Positions 1 through 7,774 of a stretch of DNA of 42,667 nucleotides are shown piece after piece. Each line of letters starts with the position of its first letter. The first letter of the stretch is position 1. Under the pieces are notes generated by a model. That model searched no databases. It was not told the origin of the DNA and was given only the letters and a program-made list of their open reading frames with translations. This DNA comes from Acetobacteraceae bacterium. GTDB lineage: Bacteria; Pseudomonadota; Alphaproteobacteria; Acetobacterales; Acetobacteraceae. A program made the position numbers and the translations under genes. The stretch covers positions 1-42,667 of the forward strand of contig JAIYDS010000270.1 of assembly GCA_027487385.1 (NCBI GenBank), given 5' to 3'.

Positions 1-29
1 AGCCCCCCTCGCAGTCACGTCCCATCACC

Positions 30-1019
30 TCAGCCGCGCGGGAAGGCCGCGCGCAGCTGCGCCAGCGCCGGCGCGCGCGGGCCCCAGGCGCGGTCGAACT
101 GCGCCACCGCATCGCCGAAGAATTCCGGGCCCGTGGGGCGGATCTGCATGTTGCTCGCGCGCAGCTGCGCGCCCTGGCGCGCCTCGCGCTCCGGCATCGA
201 ATCGCAGAGCGCGTCCAGCGCCTCGGTCATCGTGCCGCGGATCAGCTCGCGGTCCGGCGGGGCCAGCGTGCCGAAGACGCGCGCCGACATCAGGCCGACG
301 GCGGGGAACATGAAGTGGTTCGTCAGCAGCATCGTCCGGCAGAGGTCCTGGAACCGGTTGTTGATGATGCTCTCGAAATCCAGGTCCACGCCGTCGATCT
401 GGCCGTTGGACAGCGCCTCGAAGATCTGCGGGAGGGGCAGCGGCGTGGGCGCCATGCCGATCAGGTTGAAGAAGTCGCGCGTCGGCGCCGCCGGCGTGAT
501 GCGGATCTTCTTGCCGCGCAGATCGGCCAGGCTGCCCGTCACCTCGCGCGTGCTGATTTGCCGCATGCCGACCATGCCATAGCGGAAGCCCACGCAGCCC
601 GTGCTCTGCGGCAGGCCGTTCAGCAGGCCAAGGGCGATCGGGTGCCGCAGCATCCGCACCGCCTCCTGGATGTCCTTCGCGATGAAGGGGGCGAGCAGCG
701 CGCCGAAGGCATCCACGCGGTTGCTGATCTCGGAGACGGTGAGCAGGCTCATGTCGAGCGCGCCGGTCTGCAGCTGCTGCAGCATCGCCGCCTCATTGCC
801 GAGCTGGCCCGAGGGGAAGAGCGTGACGGTGAAGCGGCCGTTCGATGCATCGCGCAGCCGCGTGCCCCAGGCGGTCAGCTGCTGGTTCCAGGTGTGCGGG
901 GGCGGGGTGATCAGTCCCAGCCGAAGCTCACGCGGGGCCTGGGCGCGCGCGTGGTTGGCGGGCAGGGCCAAGGCACCGGCGCCGGCCAGGGCGGCGCGGC
1001 GGCTGAAGGTGGGCGTCAT
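30..1019 (-). CDS. TRAP transporter solute-binding protein (DctP family)
   Basis: 329 residues. This is the periplasmic receptor of a tripartite ATP-independent periplasmic transporter, which captures a carboxylate-type solute for a DctQM membrane pair. The N-terminus has a twin-arginine-like signal (FSRRAALAGAGALALP) with likely cleavage after ARA. The body has family hallmarks: LFPSGQLG, the LRGKKIRITP segment with the conserved arginine that binds carboxylates, and GQIDGVDLDFES. The ATG at 1019 is chosen over an upstream in-frame start at 1082 because it begins the signal peptide and is preceded by a GGAGA ribosome site. No DctQ or DctM gene is visible; they may lie left of the window, or the receptor may be an orphan. 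The substrate cannot be read from the sequence. Confidence 0.9.
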   Translation of the reverse strand: MTPTFSRRAALAGAGALALPANHARAQAPRELRLGLITPPPHTWNQQLTAWGTRLRDASNGRFTVTLFPSGQLGNEAAMLQQLQTGALDMSLLTVSEISNRVDAFGALLAPFIAKDIQEAVRMLRHPIALGLLNGLPQSTGCVGFRYGMVGMRQISTREVTGSLADLRGKKIRITPAAPTRDFFNLIGMAPTPLPLPQIFEALSNGQIDGVDLDFESIINNRFQDLCRTMLLTNHFMFPAVGLMSARVFGTLAPPDRELIRGTMTEALDALCDSMPEREARQGAQLRASNMQIRPTGPEFFGDAVAQFDRAWGPRAPALAQLRAAFPRG

Positions 1020-1094
1020 GAAATCTCTCCGTCCGGGCAATGAGGAAGGTAGCGATGTGCGGCAAGCATGGCAGCTTTGCAAGCCTGTCAGGTT

Positions 1095-2114
1095 TCATTC
1101 CACCTTGATGACGAGCTTGCCGAAATTCTCGCCCTTCAGCAGCCCGATGAAGGCGCCAGGCGCGGCCGGCAGACCCACCACCACATCCTCGCGCCAGCGC
1201 AACTGCCCGGCGCGGATCAGCCCCAGCATCACCGCGCGGAACTGGCCATAGCGCTGCCAGCCATGGTCGCTGACGATGAAGCCCTGGATGCGCAGCCGCT
1301 TGCGCACCACGGGGCCGAGATTGGGGCCGGCCGGCGCGCCCGCGGCATCCGCGCCGGGGGCGATGTTGTATTGCGCGATCATCCCGCACATCACCATGCG
1401 GCCGAAATCACGGAAGCGCGGGAAGACCGCCGCCTGCACATGGCCGCCGACATTCTCCCAATAGACATCCACGCCATCCGGGCAGGCGGCGTCGAGCTGC
1501 GCGTTCAGATCGCCGCGGTGATCCAGGCAATCATCAAAGCCCAGCTCATTCTTCACGAAGGCGCATTTGGCCGCGCCCCCCGCGATGCCGATGACGCGCG
1601 CGCCGCGCGCCTTGGCGATCTGCCCGGCCACCTGGCCCACGGCGCCCGAGGCCGCGCTGATCACCACCGTCTCGCCCGCCTTGGGCTCGCCGATATCCTC
1701 TAGGCCCACCCAGGCGGTGAGGCCGGGCATGCCGAGCACGCCAAGATTGGCCGAGAGCGGCACTTCACCGACATCCACGCGGCGCAGGCGCCCGCCATCC
1801 ATCACGCAGAAGCGCTGCCAGCCCTGGCCGCCCATGACCGTATCGCCCGGCGCGAAGGCCGGGTCATCCGAGGCGACGACCTCGCCCACCGTGGCACCTT
1901 CCATCACGGCGCCCAGTTCGACGGGCTTGGCGTAGCTCTTCGCATCGCTCATCCGGCCGCGCATATAGGGGTCGAGGCTGAGGAAGCGGTTGCGCACCAG
2001 CACCTGGCCGCGGCCGGGCAGCGGCACGGGGCGCTCGACGATCTCGAAATCCTCCGGCACGGGCTCGCCCACGGGACGGCGCTTCAGCAGCACCTGGAGG
2101 TTGTTTTCACTCAT
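1095..2114 (-). CDS. NADP-dependent medium-chain oxidoreductase (CurA/YncB-like)
   Basis: 339 residues. This is a zinc-free medium-chain dehydrogenase/reductase of the leukotriene B4 12-hydroxydehydrogenase/curcumin reductase type, expected to reduce activated double bonds with NADPH in the cytoplasm. Visible features are the N-terminal FLSLDPYMRGRM motif typical of this subfamily, VMEGATVGEVVAS, and the nucleotide fold AASGAVGQVAGQIAKARG with a downstream GGAAKC segment. The C-terminus holds the ENFGKLVIKV signature. Its ATG overlaps the stop of the aroKB fusion by four bases (ATGA), so it is probably translationally coupled to it. No functional link between shikimate synthesis and this reductase is obvious. 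The physiological substrate is unknown. Confidence 0.88.
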   Translation of the reverse strand: MSENNLQVLLKRRPVGEPVPEDFEIVERPVPLPGRGQVLVRNRFLSLDPYMRGRMSDAKSYAKPVELGAVMEGATVGEVVASDDPAFAPGDTVMGGQGWQRFCVMDGGRLRRVDVGEVPLSANLGVLGMPGLTAWVGLEDIGEPKAGETVVISAASGAVGQVAGQIAKARGARVIGIAGGAAKCAFVKNELGFDDCLDHRGDLNAQLDAACPDGVDVYWENVGGHVQAAVFPRFRDFGRMVMCGMIAQYNIAPGADAAGAPAGPNLGPVVRKRLRIQGFIVSDHGWQRYGQFRAVMLGLIRAGQLRWREDVVVGLPAAPGAFIGLLKGENFGKLVIKVE

Positions 2115-3805
2115 GGCTCGCAGCCTTCCTCGGTCAGGAGCGCGCGGACCATGGCTTCGGTCACGCCGCTTTCGGTGAATACGTCGCCGGGTGCCCGCAG
2201 CAGCACGAAGCGCATGGCGCCGTCCCGCGCCTTCTTGTCGGCCCGCATGCGCGCGACCAGCCGCTCCACGCTGAAGCGACGGGGCAGGGCCGCGATGCGG
2301 TTGGGCAGGCCCACCTCGCGCAGATGCTCGCGCACGCGGCCGGGCATTTCCTGCGAGCAGAGGCCAAGCCGCGCGGAGAGCTCGGTGGCAAGGCCCAATC
2401 CGATGGCCACCGCCTCGCCATGCAGCAACTCGCCGCCATAGCCGCACTCGGCCTCCAGCGCATGGCCGAAGGTATGGCCAAGATTGAGCAAGGCGCGCCC
2501 GCCCTCGGGCTTTGTCTCGAACTCATCCTCCACGACGACGGCGGATTTCAGCTTGCAGCTTTCCAGCACGGCATGGGCCAGCGCCTCGGCTTCGCCCTGC
2601 ATGGCGCGCGGGCCCTCGCTCTCGCACCATTCCCAGAGCGGGCCTTGCAGCAGCCCATGCTTCGCGACCTCGGCCCAGCCGGCGCGCAATTCGCGCGGCG
2701 GCAGCGTGCGCAGCGTGGCGGTATCGGCCAGCACCAGCTTGGGCTGGTGGAAGGCGCCCAGCAGGTTCTTGCCGTGGCTCGTGTTGATCCCGGTCTTCCC
2801 GCCGACCGAGCTGTCCACCTGGGCCAGCAACGTGGTCGGGCATTGCACGAAGGGCAGCCCGCGCAGCACGGCGGCGGCGGCGAAGCCCGCCAGATCCCCC
2901 ACCACGCCGCCGCCGAGTGCCACGACGGCCAGCCGCCGATCGGCCTTGGCGGAGAGGATGCCATCCACCAGCCGCTCGAATTGCGCGAAGGATTTGCTGG
3001 CCTCGCCAGGCGGCATCAGGAATTCGGCTGAGACGGTGAAGCCGGCATCGGCGAGCGATTCGCGCAGCGTGGGCAGGTGCAGCGGCGCCACCGCCTGGTC
3101 GCTGACGATGACGACGCGGCGGCCTTCCAGGCGCTGCGCCATCTCGGCGCCGGCGCGCTTCAGCACACCCTCGCCGATCACGATGTCGTAGGCGTTGCGG
3201 GAGAGCTCCACGCGCAGCCGCTCCGGCGCGCGATGGGCGGCGAGTGCCTCGGCCACGCGGCGGGTGGTCACATCGGGGTGTTCATCGGTGCAGAGCAGGG
3301 TCACATCGGCCTCGGCATAGGCGGGGTGGCGCGCGGCCATCAGGCGTTCGAGAACCTCGCGCGGGTCCTGGTCCACGAACATCGGGCGGTGGTCGCGCCC
3401 GGCCACGCGGCGCATCAGGGTGGAAAGGCGGCACTTCAGCCAGAGCGTGGTGGCCCCGGCCGCGCGGATCGCGGCGCGGGAGCGCGGGTCCACATAGGCG
3501 CCCCCGCCGGTGGCGAGCACGATGGGCTCACCCGATTGCAGCAGACGGGAGATGACGCGCCGCTCGCCCTCACGGAAATGCGCCTCGCCATAGCGGGCAA
3601 AGATCTCGGAGATGGGAATGCCGGCCGCCTGCTCGATCTCGGTATCGGCGTCGCGAAAAGGCAAGCCGAAGCGCGCCGCGAGGCGACGTCCGATGGAGGA
3701 TTTTCCCGCCCCCGGCATGCCGACCAGCACGATGCTGCGCGTGAGAGGGGATTGGAGGGAATCGGGCTGGGCAAGGTTGCGTGACACTGGGCGCAAGGCT
3801 AGCAC
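2111..3805 (-). CDS. aroKB: Bifunctional shikimate kinase / 3-dehydroquinate synthase
   Basis: A fusion of two shikimate-pathway enzymes. The N-terminal ~170 residues are shikimate kinase: P-loop GMPGAGKSS, the DADTEIE substrate/Mg site, the ATGGGAYV glycine loop and RDHRPMF. The remaining ~380 residues are 3-dehydroquinate synthase: LGGGVVGDLAGF, TLLAQVDSSVGGKTGIN, and metal/catalytic positions in AEVAKHG, LGHTFGHALE and LLHGEAVAIG. Both halves look intact. The two steps are not consecutive (AroB acts second and AroK fifth in the pathway). The start is uncertain: GTG at 3805 is used here, but TTG at 3835 and GTG at 3787 are also in frame. The divergent gene begins at 3842, so the 3835 start would leave almost no promoter space. 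The stop overlaps the reductase start by four bases. Confidence 0.93.
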   Translation of the reverse strand: MLALRPVSRNLAQPDSLQSPLTRSIVLVGMPGAGKSSIGRRLAARFGLPFRDADTEIEQAAGIPISEIFARYGEAHFREGERRVISRLLQSGEPIVLATGGGAYVDPRSRAAIRAAGATTLWLKCRLSTLMRRVAGRDHRPMFVDQDPREVLERLMAARHPAYAEADVTLLCTDEHPDVTTRRVAEALAAHRAPERLRVELSRNAYDIVIGEGVLKRAGAEMAQRLEGRRVVIVSDQAVAPLHLPTLRESLADAGFTVSAEFLMPPGEASKSFAQFERLVDGILSAKADRRLAVVALGGGVVGDLAGFAAAAVLRGLPFVQCPTTLLAQVDSSVGGKTGINTSHGKNLLGAFHQPKLVLADTATLRTLPPRELRAGWAEVAKHGLLQGPLWEWCESEGPRAMQGEAEALAHAVLESCKLKSAVVVEDEFETKPEGGRALLNLGHTFGHALEAECGYGGELLHGEAVAIGLGLATELSARLGLCSQEMPGRVREHLREVGLPNRIAALPRRFSVERLVARMRADKKARDGAMRFVLLRAPGDVFTESGVTEAMVRALLTEEGCEP

Positions 3806-3841
3806 AATCCCCAACTCACGCGAGGGGATGCCCAACCCGCC

Positions 3842-3988
3842 ATGTTCCGCCGTCCGGTGCTGACCTTGCTGCTGCTGCTGCTCTGCGCGGGGGGGCTTGG
3901 CCTGCTGGCGCTGGGCGCCTTTCCACCGGCCATCACCACGGCGCCGGTGGAGCGCACCCTGCCGAATGACCGTTTCCAGGTGCGGTGA
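3842..3988 (+). CDS. 48-residue membrane peptide upstream of xerD
   Basis: A short frame of 48 residues starting MFRRPVLTLLLLLLCAGG. It has a basic N-terminus, one strongly hydrophobic segment (about residues 6-28) and a short polar tail ending NDRFQVR, so it should be a single-pass inner-membrane or signal-anchored peptide. Its TGA at 3986-3988 overlaps the GTG start of xerD at 3985 (GTGA), the usual arrangement for translational coupling. It is divergent from aroKB. I do not recognise a named family. The coupling and the clean hydrophobic profile support a real gene, but a leader peptide role is equally possible. Confidence 0.6.
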   Translation: MFRRPVLTLLLLLLCAGGLGLLALGAFPPAITTAPVERTLPNDRFQVR

Positions 3989-4872
3989 ACCGGTACCTCG
4001 AATCCTTCCTGGAGATGATGGCGGCCGAGCGTGGCGCCGCGCGCAACACGCTGGAGGCTTATCGCGCCGATCTGGAAAGTGCGCTGGCGCATCTGGGCGG
4101 CGATGTCGTCCAGGCCACGCCCGAGGATCTGCGCGGCTGGCTCGCCACCCAGGCGCAGTATTCCGCCCGCACCCAGGCGCGGCGCCTCTCCTCGCTGCGG
4201 CAATTCTACCGCTTCCTGGCGCGCGAGGGGCTGCGGCCCGATGACCCCACGGAATTGCTGGACAGCCCCAAGGCCCCCGCGCCGCTGCCCAAGGCGCTGA
4301 GCGAAGCGGAGGTGCAGCAACTGATCGCCGGCGCCGAGAAGCTCTCCCCCGCGCAGGCGCCCATCGCCGTGGCCGCCATCGAGCTGCTCTATGCCTCCGG
4401 GCTGCGCGTGACGGAGCTGGTGACGCTGCCGGCGGGCATGCTGCGCGCCGAGGAACCGCTCGTCACCGTCATGGGCAAGGGCCGCAAGGAGCGGCTGGTG
4501 CCCATCTCCCGCCGCGCGCGGGAGGCGGCGGCAGCGGCGCAGGAGGGATTGGTGCCGCGCGGCAAGGGGCGGCTTTCGGCGAAGAAATGGTTGCTGCCCT
4601 CACGCGGGGCCAATGGGCATCTGACGCGGCAGGCGGTGGGGCTTCTGCTGAAACAGGCGGCGCTGGCGGGCGGGCTCGATCCGGCGAAGGTCAGCCCGCA
4701 CGTGCTGCGGCATTCCTTCGCCACCCATCTGCTCTCGCGCGGGGCGGATCTGCGGGCCCTGCAGACGCTGCTCGGCCACGCCGACATCGCGACGACGCAG
4801 ATCTACACCCGCGTCCTGGAGGAGCGGCTGCGGGCGGTGGTCGAAGAACACCACCCGCTGGCGCGCGCCTAG
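3985..4872 (+). CDS. xerD: Site-specific tyrosine recombinase XerD
   Basis: 295 residues, the normal length for XerD, which with XerC resolves chromosome dimers at dif during division. The N-terminal core-binding domain (about 1-100) carries the NTLEAYRADL and ARRLSSLRQFYRF segments. The catalytic set is complete: R141 (ASGLRVTELV), K165 (MGKGRKER), H239 and R242 (HVLRHSFATHLLS), H265 (LLGHADIATTQ) and the nucleophile Y274 (IYTRV). The GTG start overlaps the stop of the upstream 48-residue gene. Housekeeping XerD is favoured over a phage integrase because no attachment repeat, excisionase or phage gene lies nearby. XerC is the alternative within the family. Confidence 0.92.
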   Translation: MNRYLESFLEMMAAERGAARNTLEAYRADLESALAHLGGDVVQATPEDLRGWLATQAQYSARTQARRLSSLRQFYRFLAREGLRPDDPTELLDSPKAPAPLPKALSEAEVQQLIAGAEKLSPAQAPIAVAAIELLYASGLRVTELVTLPAGMLRAEEPLVTVMGKGRKERLVPISRRAREAAAAAQEGLVPRGKGRLSAKKWLLPSRGANGHLTRQAVGLLLKQAALAGGLDPAKVSPHVLRHSFATHLLSRGADLRALQTLLGHADIATTQIYTRVLEERLRAVVEEHHPLARA

Positions 4873-4923
4873 ACCGTGATCCGCCGCCGCTGGATCACGA
4901 TCCAGCCTTGCTGAGAGGCTGAT

Positions 4924-4955
4924 TGACGCCCTTGGTGCTTCCACCAAAGGCGTCA
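4924..4955. terminator. Convergent hairpin between xerD and a lipoprotein gene
   Basis: A 14-bp inverted repeat (TGACGCCCTTGGTG paired with CACCAAAGGCGTCA) with one mismatch (4931 against 4948) and a CTTC loop. It lies between two convergent genes and could end transcription in both directions. No T tract follows on either side, so it may depend on Rho or act only as a 3' end stabiliser. Confidence 0.6.
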
Positions 4956-4960
4956 GTCTC

Positions 4961-5440
4961 CTAGCTCCCCCGCACGCTGCGCGGCACGCAGACCGCGTTG
5001 GAGCCGACATTGGGCAGCAGGCATTCATGCTGCGCGCCCCGCATGTAGATGCCGTTGGGCAGCATCCAGGCCTGGTCCATCCGGACGAAGGGCATGCCAC
5101 GCCCATCATCATTGCGCGGGCAGCGGCCGGCGATGTTGAAGACCGGCGTGACCGCGCCCGCCGTGGAGGACACCGGCAGCGGCCGCGGGGTGCGGCCCTG
5201 CTGCAGCACGCCGCAGGCCGGCGCGCCGGGCAGGGGCTGCAACGCGCCATAGGCGCCGAAATTCGCCGCCGGGCGGATGCGGATGGGGCGGCCGGCCGCG
5301 ATTTCCGCTTCGGTCGGGAAGGCGACCTGGTTGCTGGGCGGTGCCGGCTGCGCCACCGGGGTGGGCGGCGGGGGAGGCGGGTCGCTGGCGCAGGCCAGCA
5401 GGCTCAGCGGGGCAAGCAGGGCAAGGTGCAACGGGCGCAT
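4961..5440 (-). CDS. Proline-rich lipoprotein, unknown function
   Basis: 159 residues. The N-terminus is a lipoprotein signal with lipobox LLAC (Cys17), followed by a proline-rich linker (SDPPPPPPTP and following), as expected for a protein anchored to the outer membrane with a flexible spacer. The globular part contains four cysteines (ACGVLQQGR, AGRCPRND, HECLLPN, AVCVPRS), which could form two disulfides in the periplasm. No catalytic motif is recognisable. It stands alone: convergent to xerD and separated by about 90 bp from the XRE gene upstream. I do not recognise the family. Confidence 0.72.
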   Translation of the reverse strand: MRPLHLALLAPLSLLACASDPPPPPPTPVAQPAPPSNQVAFPTEAEIAAGRPIRIRPAANFGAYGALQPLPGAPACGVLQQGRTPRPLPVSSTAGAVTPVFNIAGRCPRNDDGRGMPFVRMDQAWMLPNGIYMRGAQHECLLPNVGSNAVCVPRSVRGS

Positions 5441-5468
5441 GGTGGGCTTTCACCGCTTTCGCGGTCCT

Positions 5469-5484
5469 GGGGTTCCTCAACCCC
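5469..5484 (-). terminator. Small hairpin after the XRE gene
   Basis: Six-base perfect arms (GGGGTT and AACCCC) around a CCTC loop, about 50 bases downstream of the XRE stop on its strand and just upstream of the lipoprotein start. No T run is present. It could be a weak terminator or leader hairpin. Confidence 0.3.
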
Positions 5485-5533
5485 TGAAGGCTACCCCCCG
5501 AGACCCGCGCCGTTCAAGCGTGAAGCGCCCGCT

Positions 5534-6409
5534 TCAGCCCTGCGCTTCGCGCACCAATTGGCGCAGCCGGGCCGCCGCCTCGCTGCCCTTGAGCGAATCC
5601 CGCCACATCGCCTCGGCCACGCGCTGATGCACGGAAACCGCCTCCTCGGCCGCGGTGATCCCGGCCACGCCAGTGGCGGCGGAGGGGGGCGCATCCGCCG
5701 CGATGGGCGAGGTGATGACATGCGCGCGGTCCCGCCCGCGCAGCACCATGAAGGGCGCGGCCGGCTGGACGCCGGTGGCGAGGCCGAGCTGCAGGCCGAT
5801 GGGCACCGTCTCCATCACCACGGCCATGGCCTCGGCCTCCTGCGCTGCGGCGATGCGGGCGCGGCTGCGCGACGCCTCGGGGATGTTCAGCCCGGCGGCG
5901 ACACCTTCGTTCAGGAAGGAGACGATGGCGGCCTCGCTCAGCACGGCGATCACGCTGGGGCGCTTCTGCGTGTAAAGGCGCTTGCGCTGGGTCAGCGCCC
6001 CCAGGCCCTGCTCGATCAGAGAGATGGCGACGTTGCGATCGGGGCCGGCCGGCACGGCCTGGGTCCAGGCCTCGGCCAGCGCGCCTTCCAGCGCTTCGCC
6101 CGTGATCTGCCAGCAGAAGGCGCCGCCGACGAGGAGGATCTGATCGGCCTGCTCCTCCAGCCCCCGCAGCCGCTCCTGGAAGGCGGCGGGGCGGGCGAAA
6201 TACTCGATGCCGATGCCCAGCAGCGAGAGCGGTGAAACCTTGAGAAGCTCCGCCAGGCGGCGGATCGTCTCCAGCTTGATCACCTCCCCCTTCTCATAGC
6301 GGTAGAGGGCCGCGCGGGAGACGCCGAGGCGGGCGGCGATCTCTTCCGCCCGCATCCCGGATTCCATGCGATAGGCGCGAAGCTGTTGGCCGATATCCGC
6401 GAACTTCAT
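5534..6409 (-). CDS. XRE-family transcriptional regulator with C-terminal effector region
   Basis: 291 residues. Residues about 6-60 form a Cro/C1-type helix-turn-helix: IGQQLRAYRMESGMRAEEI, then the recognition region LGVSRAALYRYEKGEVI, then LETIRRLAELLKVSP. The remaining ~220 residues have no cupin or peptidase signature; they contain GLEEQADQILLVGGAFCWQ and IGLQLGLATGVQPAAPFMVL, and probably form a ligand-binding or dimerisation domain that I cannot assign. The gene is divergent from the M20 amidohydrolase/thiol dioxygenase pair across a 201-bp spacer containing repeated AAGGTT-type motifs. It is therefore the likely regulator of that pair and of itself. Regulation is inferred from position only. 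Confidence 0.85.
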   Translation of the reverse strand: MKFADIGQQLRAYRMESGMRAEEIAARLGVSRAALYRYEKGEVIKLETIRRLAELLKVSPLSLLGIGIEYFARPAAFQERLRGLEEQADQILLVGGAFCWQITGEALEGALAEAWTQAVPAGPDRNVAISLIEQGLGALTQRKRLYTQKRPSVIAVLSEAAIVSFLNEGVAAGLNIPEASRSRARIAAAQEAEAMAVVMETVPIGLQLGLATGVQPAAPFMVLRGRDRAHVITSPIAADAPPSAATGVAGITAAEEAVSVHQRVAEAMWRDSLKGSEAAARLRQLVREAQG

Positions 6410-6411
6410 AT

Positions 6412-6519
6412 GTTTACGCCTCGTTCACTGAAAGGTTAGACACGGTCCCGCGCTGCCAAAGCTTGGGAAGGTTCACAACCATAGGGTGGCACGAGTATAA
6501 AGATACAACCTTTGTAAAC
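6412..6519. promoter_or_regulatory. Divergent spacer with repeated candidate operator motifs
   Basis: The 201-bp region between the XRE gene and the amidohydrolase (6410-6610) is clearly more AT-rich than its surroundings. AAGGTT occurs at 6432-6437 and 6468-6473 and in inverse orientation (AACCTT) at 6507-6512, each followed by an A/C/T-rich stretch. GTTTAC at 6412-6417 is mirrored by GTAAAC at 6514-6519. Short dyads GGTTCACAACC (6470-6480) and GTATAAAGATAC (6495-6506) are also present. These are plausible binding sites for the XRE regulator. I could not assign convincing -35/-10 pairs. Confidence 0.4.
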
Positions 6520-6610
6520 GAGATCAAGCCTCGCCTGCGAAGAATTGCGTCAAAAACCGCAACGTCCGGAAGAGTTACACTCGCGGGTCTTTTCCGCCTA
6601 GATTGGCGTC

Positions 6611-7774
6611 ATGAACCCTGATCTCCACGCGACCCTCACCCAATGGCGCCGGCATCTTCATGCAAATCCGGGCCTCACCCTCGATGAGGGCGAAACCGCG
6701 GCCTTCGTGGTGGAAAAGCTGAAATCCCTCGGCGTGACCGAGATCGAGACCGGCATTGGCGGCCATGGCGTGGTCGCGACCCTGCGCCGGGCCTCCAGCG
6801 GGGCGGGCGGGAATCGCAGCGTGGGGCTGCGCGCCGACATGGATGCCCTGCCCATCCAGGAACTGGACGAGACGCTGCCCCATCGCAGCCGCAAGCCCGG
6901 CGTGATGCATGCCTGCGGGCATGACGGCCACACCACCGCGCTGCTGGGGGCCGCCGCGCTGTTGCAGCAGGATCAGAGCTGGTCCGGCACGATCCGCCTC
7001 GTCTTCCAGCCGGCCGAGGAGGGCGGCGGCGGCGCCCGGCAGATGATCCAGGATGGGCTGTTCCGGCGCTTCCCGATGGACCGCATCTTCGGCTGGCACA
7101 ATTGGCCCGGGCTCGCGGCCGGGCACATCGCCATCCATGAGAAGGCCGTGATGGCCGCCGGCGCCCGCTTCGACATCGTCTTCGAAGGCCATGCCGGCCA
7201 CGCCGCCCTGCCGCATATGACGCGCGACCCGATGCTGGGCGCGGGCCACGCCATCGTGGCACTGCAATCCATCGTCGCGCGCGGGGTGGACCCGCTGCAA
7301 TCGGCGGTGGTGAGCGTGACCATCGCCGAGGCCGGCTCGGCCGGGAACCAGATTTCCAACCGGGCGCGGCTGCATGGCACCGCCCGCTGGTTGGACGAAT
7401 CGGTGGGCGACCTGATCGAGGCCCGCATGCGCGAGATCGCGCACGGCATCGCCGCCGCCTTCGGCCTCACCGCCGAAGTGGGCTTCCGACGAGGCGTGCC
7501 CGTCACCGCCAACAACCCGGCCGAGCGCGAGACCGCCGCCGCCGCCGCCGCCAGCGTCACCACCATCCGCCGCGACCTGCCGCCGGCCATGACCGGCGAG
7601 GATTTCTCCTGGTTCCTGGCTGAGGTGCCCGGCGCCTTCGTCTGGATCGGCAATGGCCCGGCCGATGGCGGTCGCGAATTGCACCACCCGGCCTATGACT
7701 TCAATGATGACGTGCTGCCCGCGGCCTCCGGCTACCTCGCCGCCGTGGCCAAGCGGGCGCTGGGAGAAGAGTGA
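6611..7774 (+). CDS. M20D-family amidohydrolase (N-acyl amino acid hydrolase)
   Basis: 387 residues, the usual length of M20D enzymes such as hippurate, N-acyl amino acid and IAA-conjugate hydrolases. The metal-site motifs are intact: VGLRADMDALPIQE, ACGHDGHTTALLG (Cys102, His104), FQPAEEGGGGA (Glu136/137), GWHNWPG (His163), and a C-terminal HHPAYDFND with its histidine. The dimerisation domain starts around HAALPHMTRDP. It should hydrolyse an amide bond of an N-acylated amino acid in the cytoplasm; no signal peptide is seen. The stop overlaps the start of the thiol dioxygenase gene, so the two enzymes are co-translated. This suggests the product may be a thiol amino acid such as cysteine (inference). 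Confidence 0.9.
   Translation: MNPDLHATLTQWRRHLHANPGLTLDEGETAAFVVEKLKSLGVTEIETGIGGHGVVATLRRASSGAGGNRSVGLRADMDALPIQELDETLPHRSRKPGVMHACGHDGHTTALLGAAALLQQDQSWSGTIRLVFQPAEEGGGGARQMIQDGLFRRFPMDRIFGWHNWPGLAAGHIAIHEKAVMAAGARFDIVFEGHAGHAALPHMTRDPMLGAGHAIVALQSIVARGVDPLQSAVVSVTIAEAGSAGNQISNRARLHGTARWLDESVGDLIEARMREIAHGIAAAFGLTAEVGFRRGVPVTANNPAERETAAAAAASVTTIRRDLPPAMTGEDFSWFLAEVPGAFVWIGNGPADGGRELHHPAYDFNDDVLPAASGYLAAVAKRALGEE

Noticed and set aside
3985..4872. XerD-like gene as a phage or island integrase
   Set aside because: No attachment repeats, tRNA or phage genes nearby. Neighbours are housekeeping genes and the length and motifs match cellular XerD.
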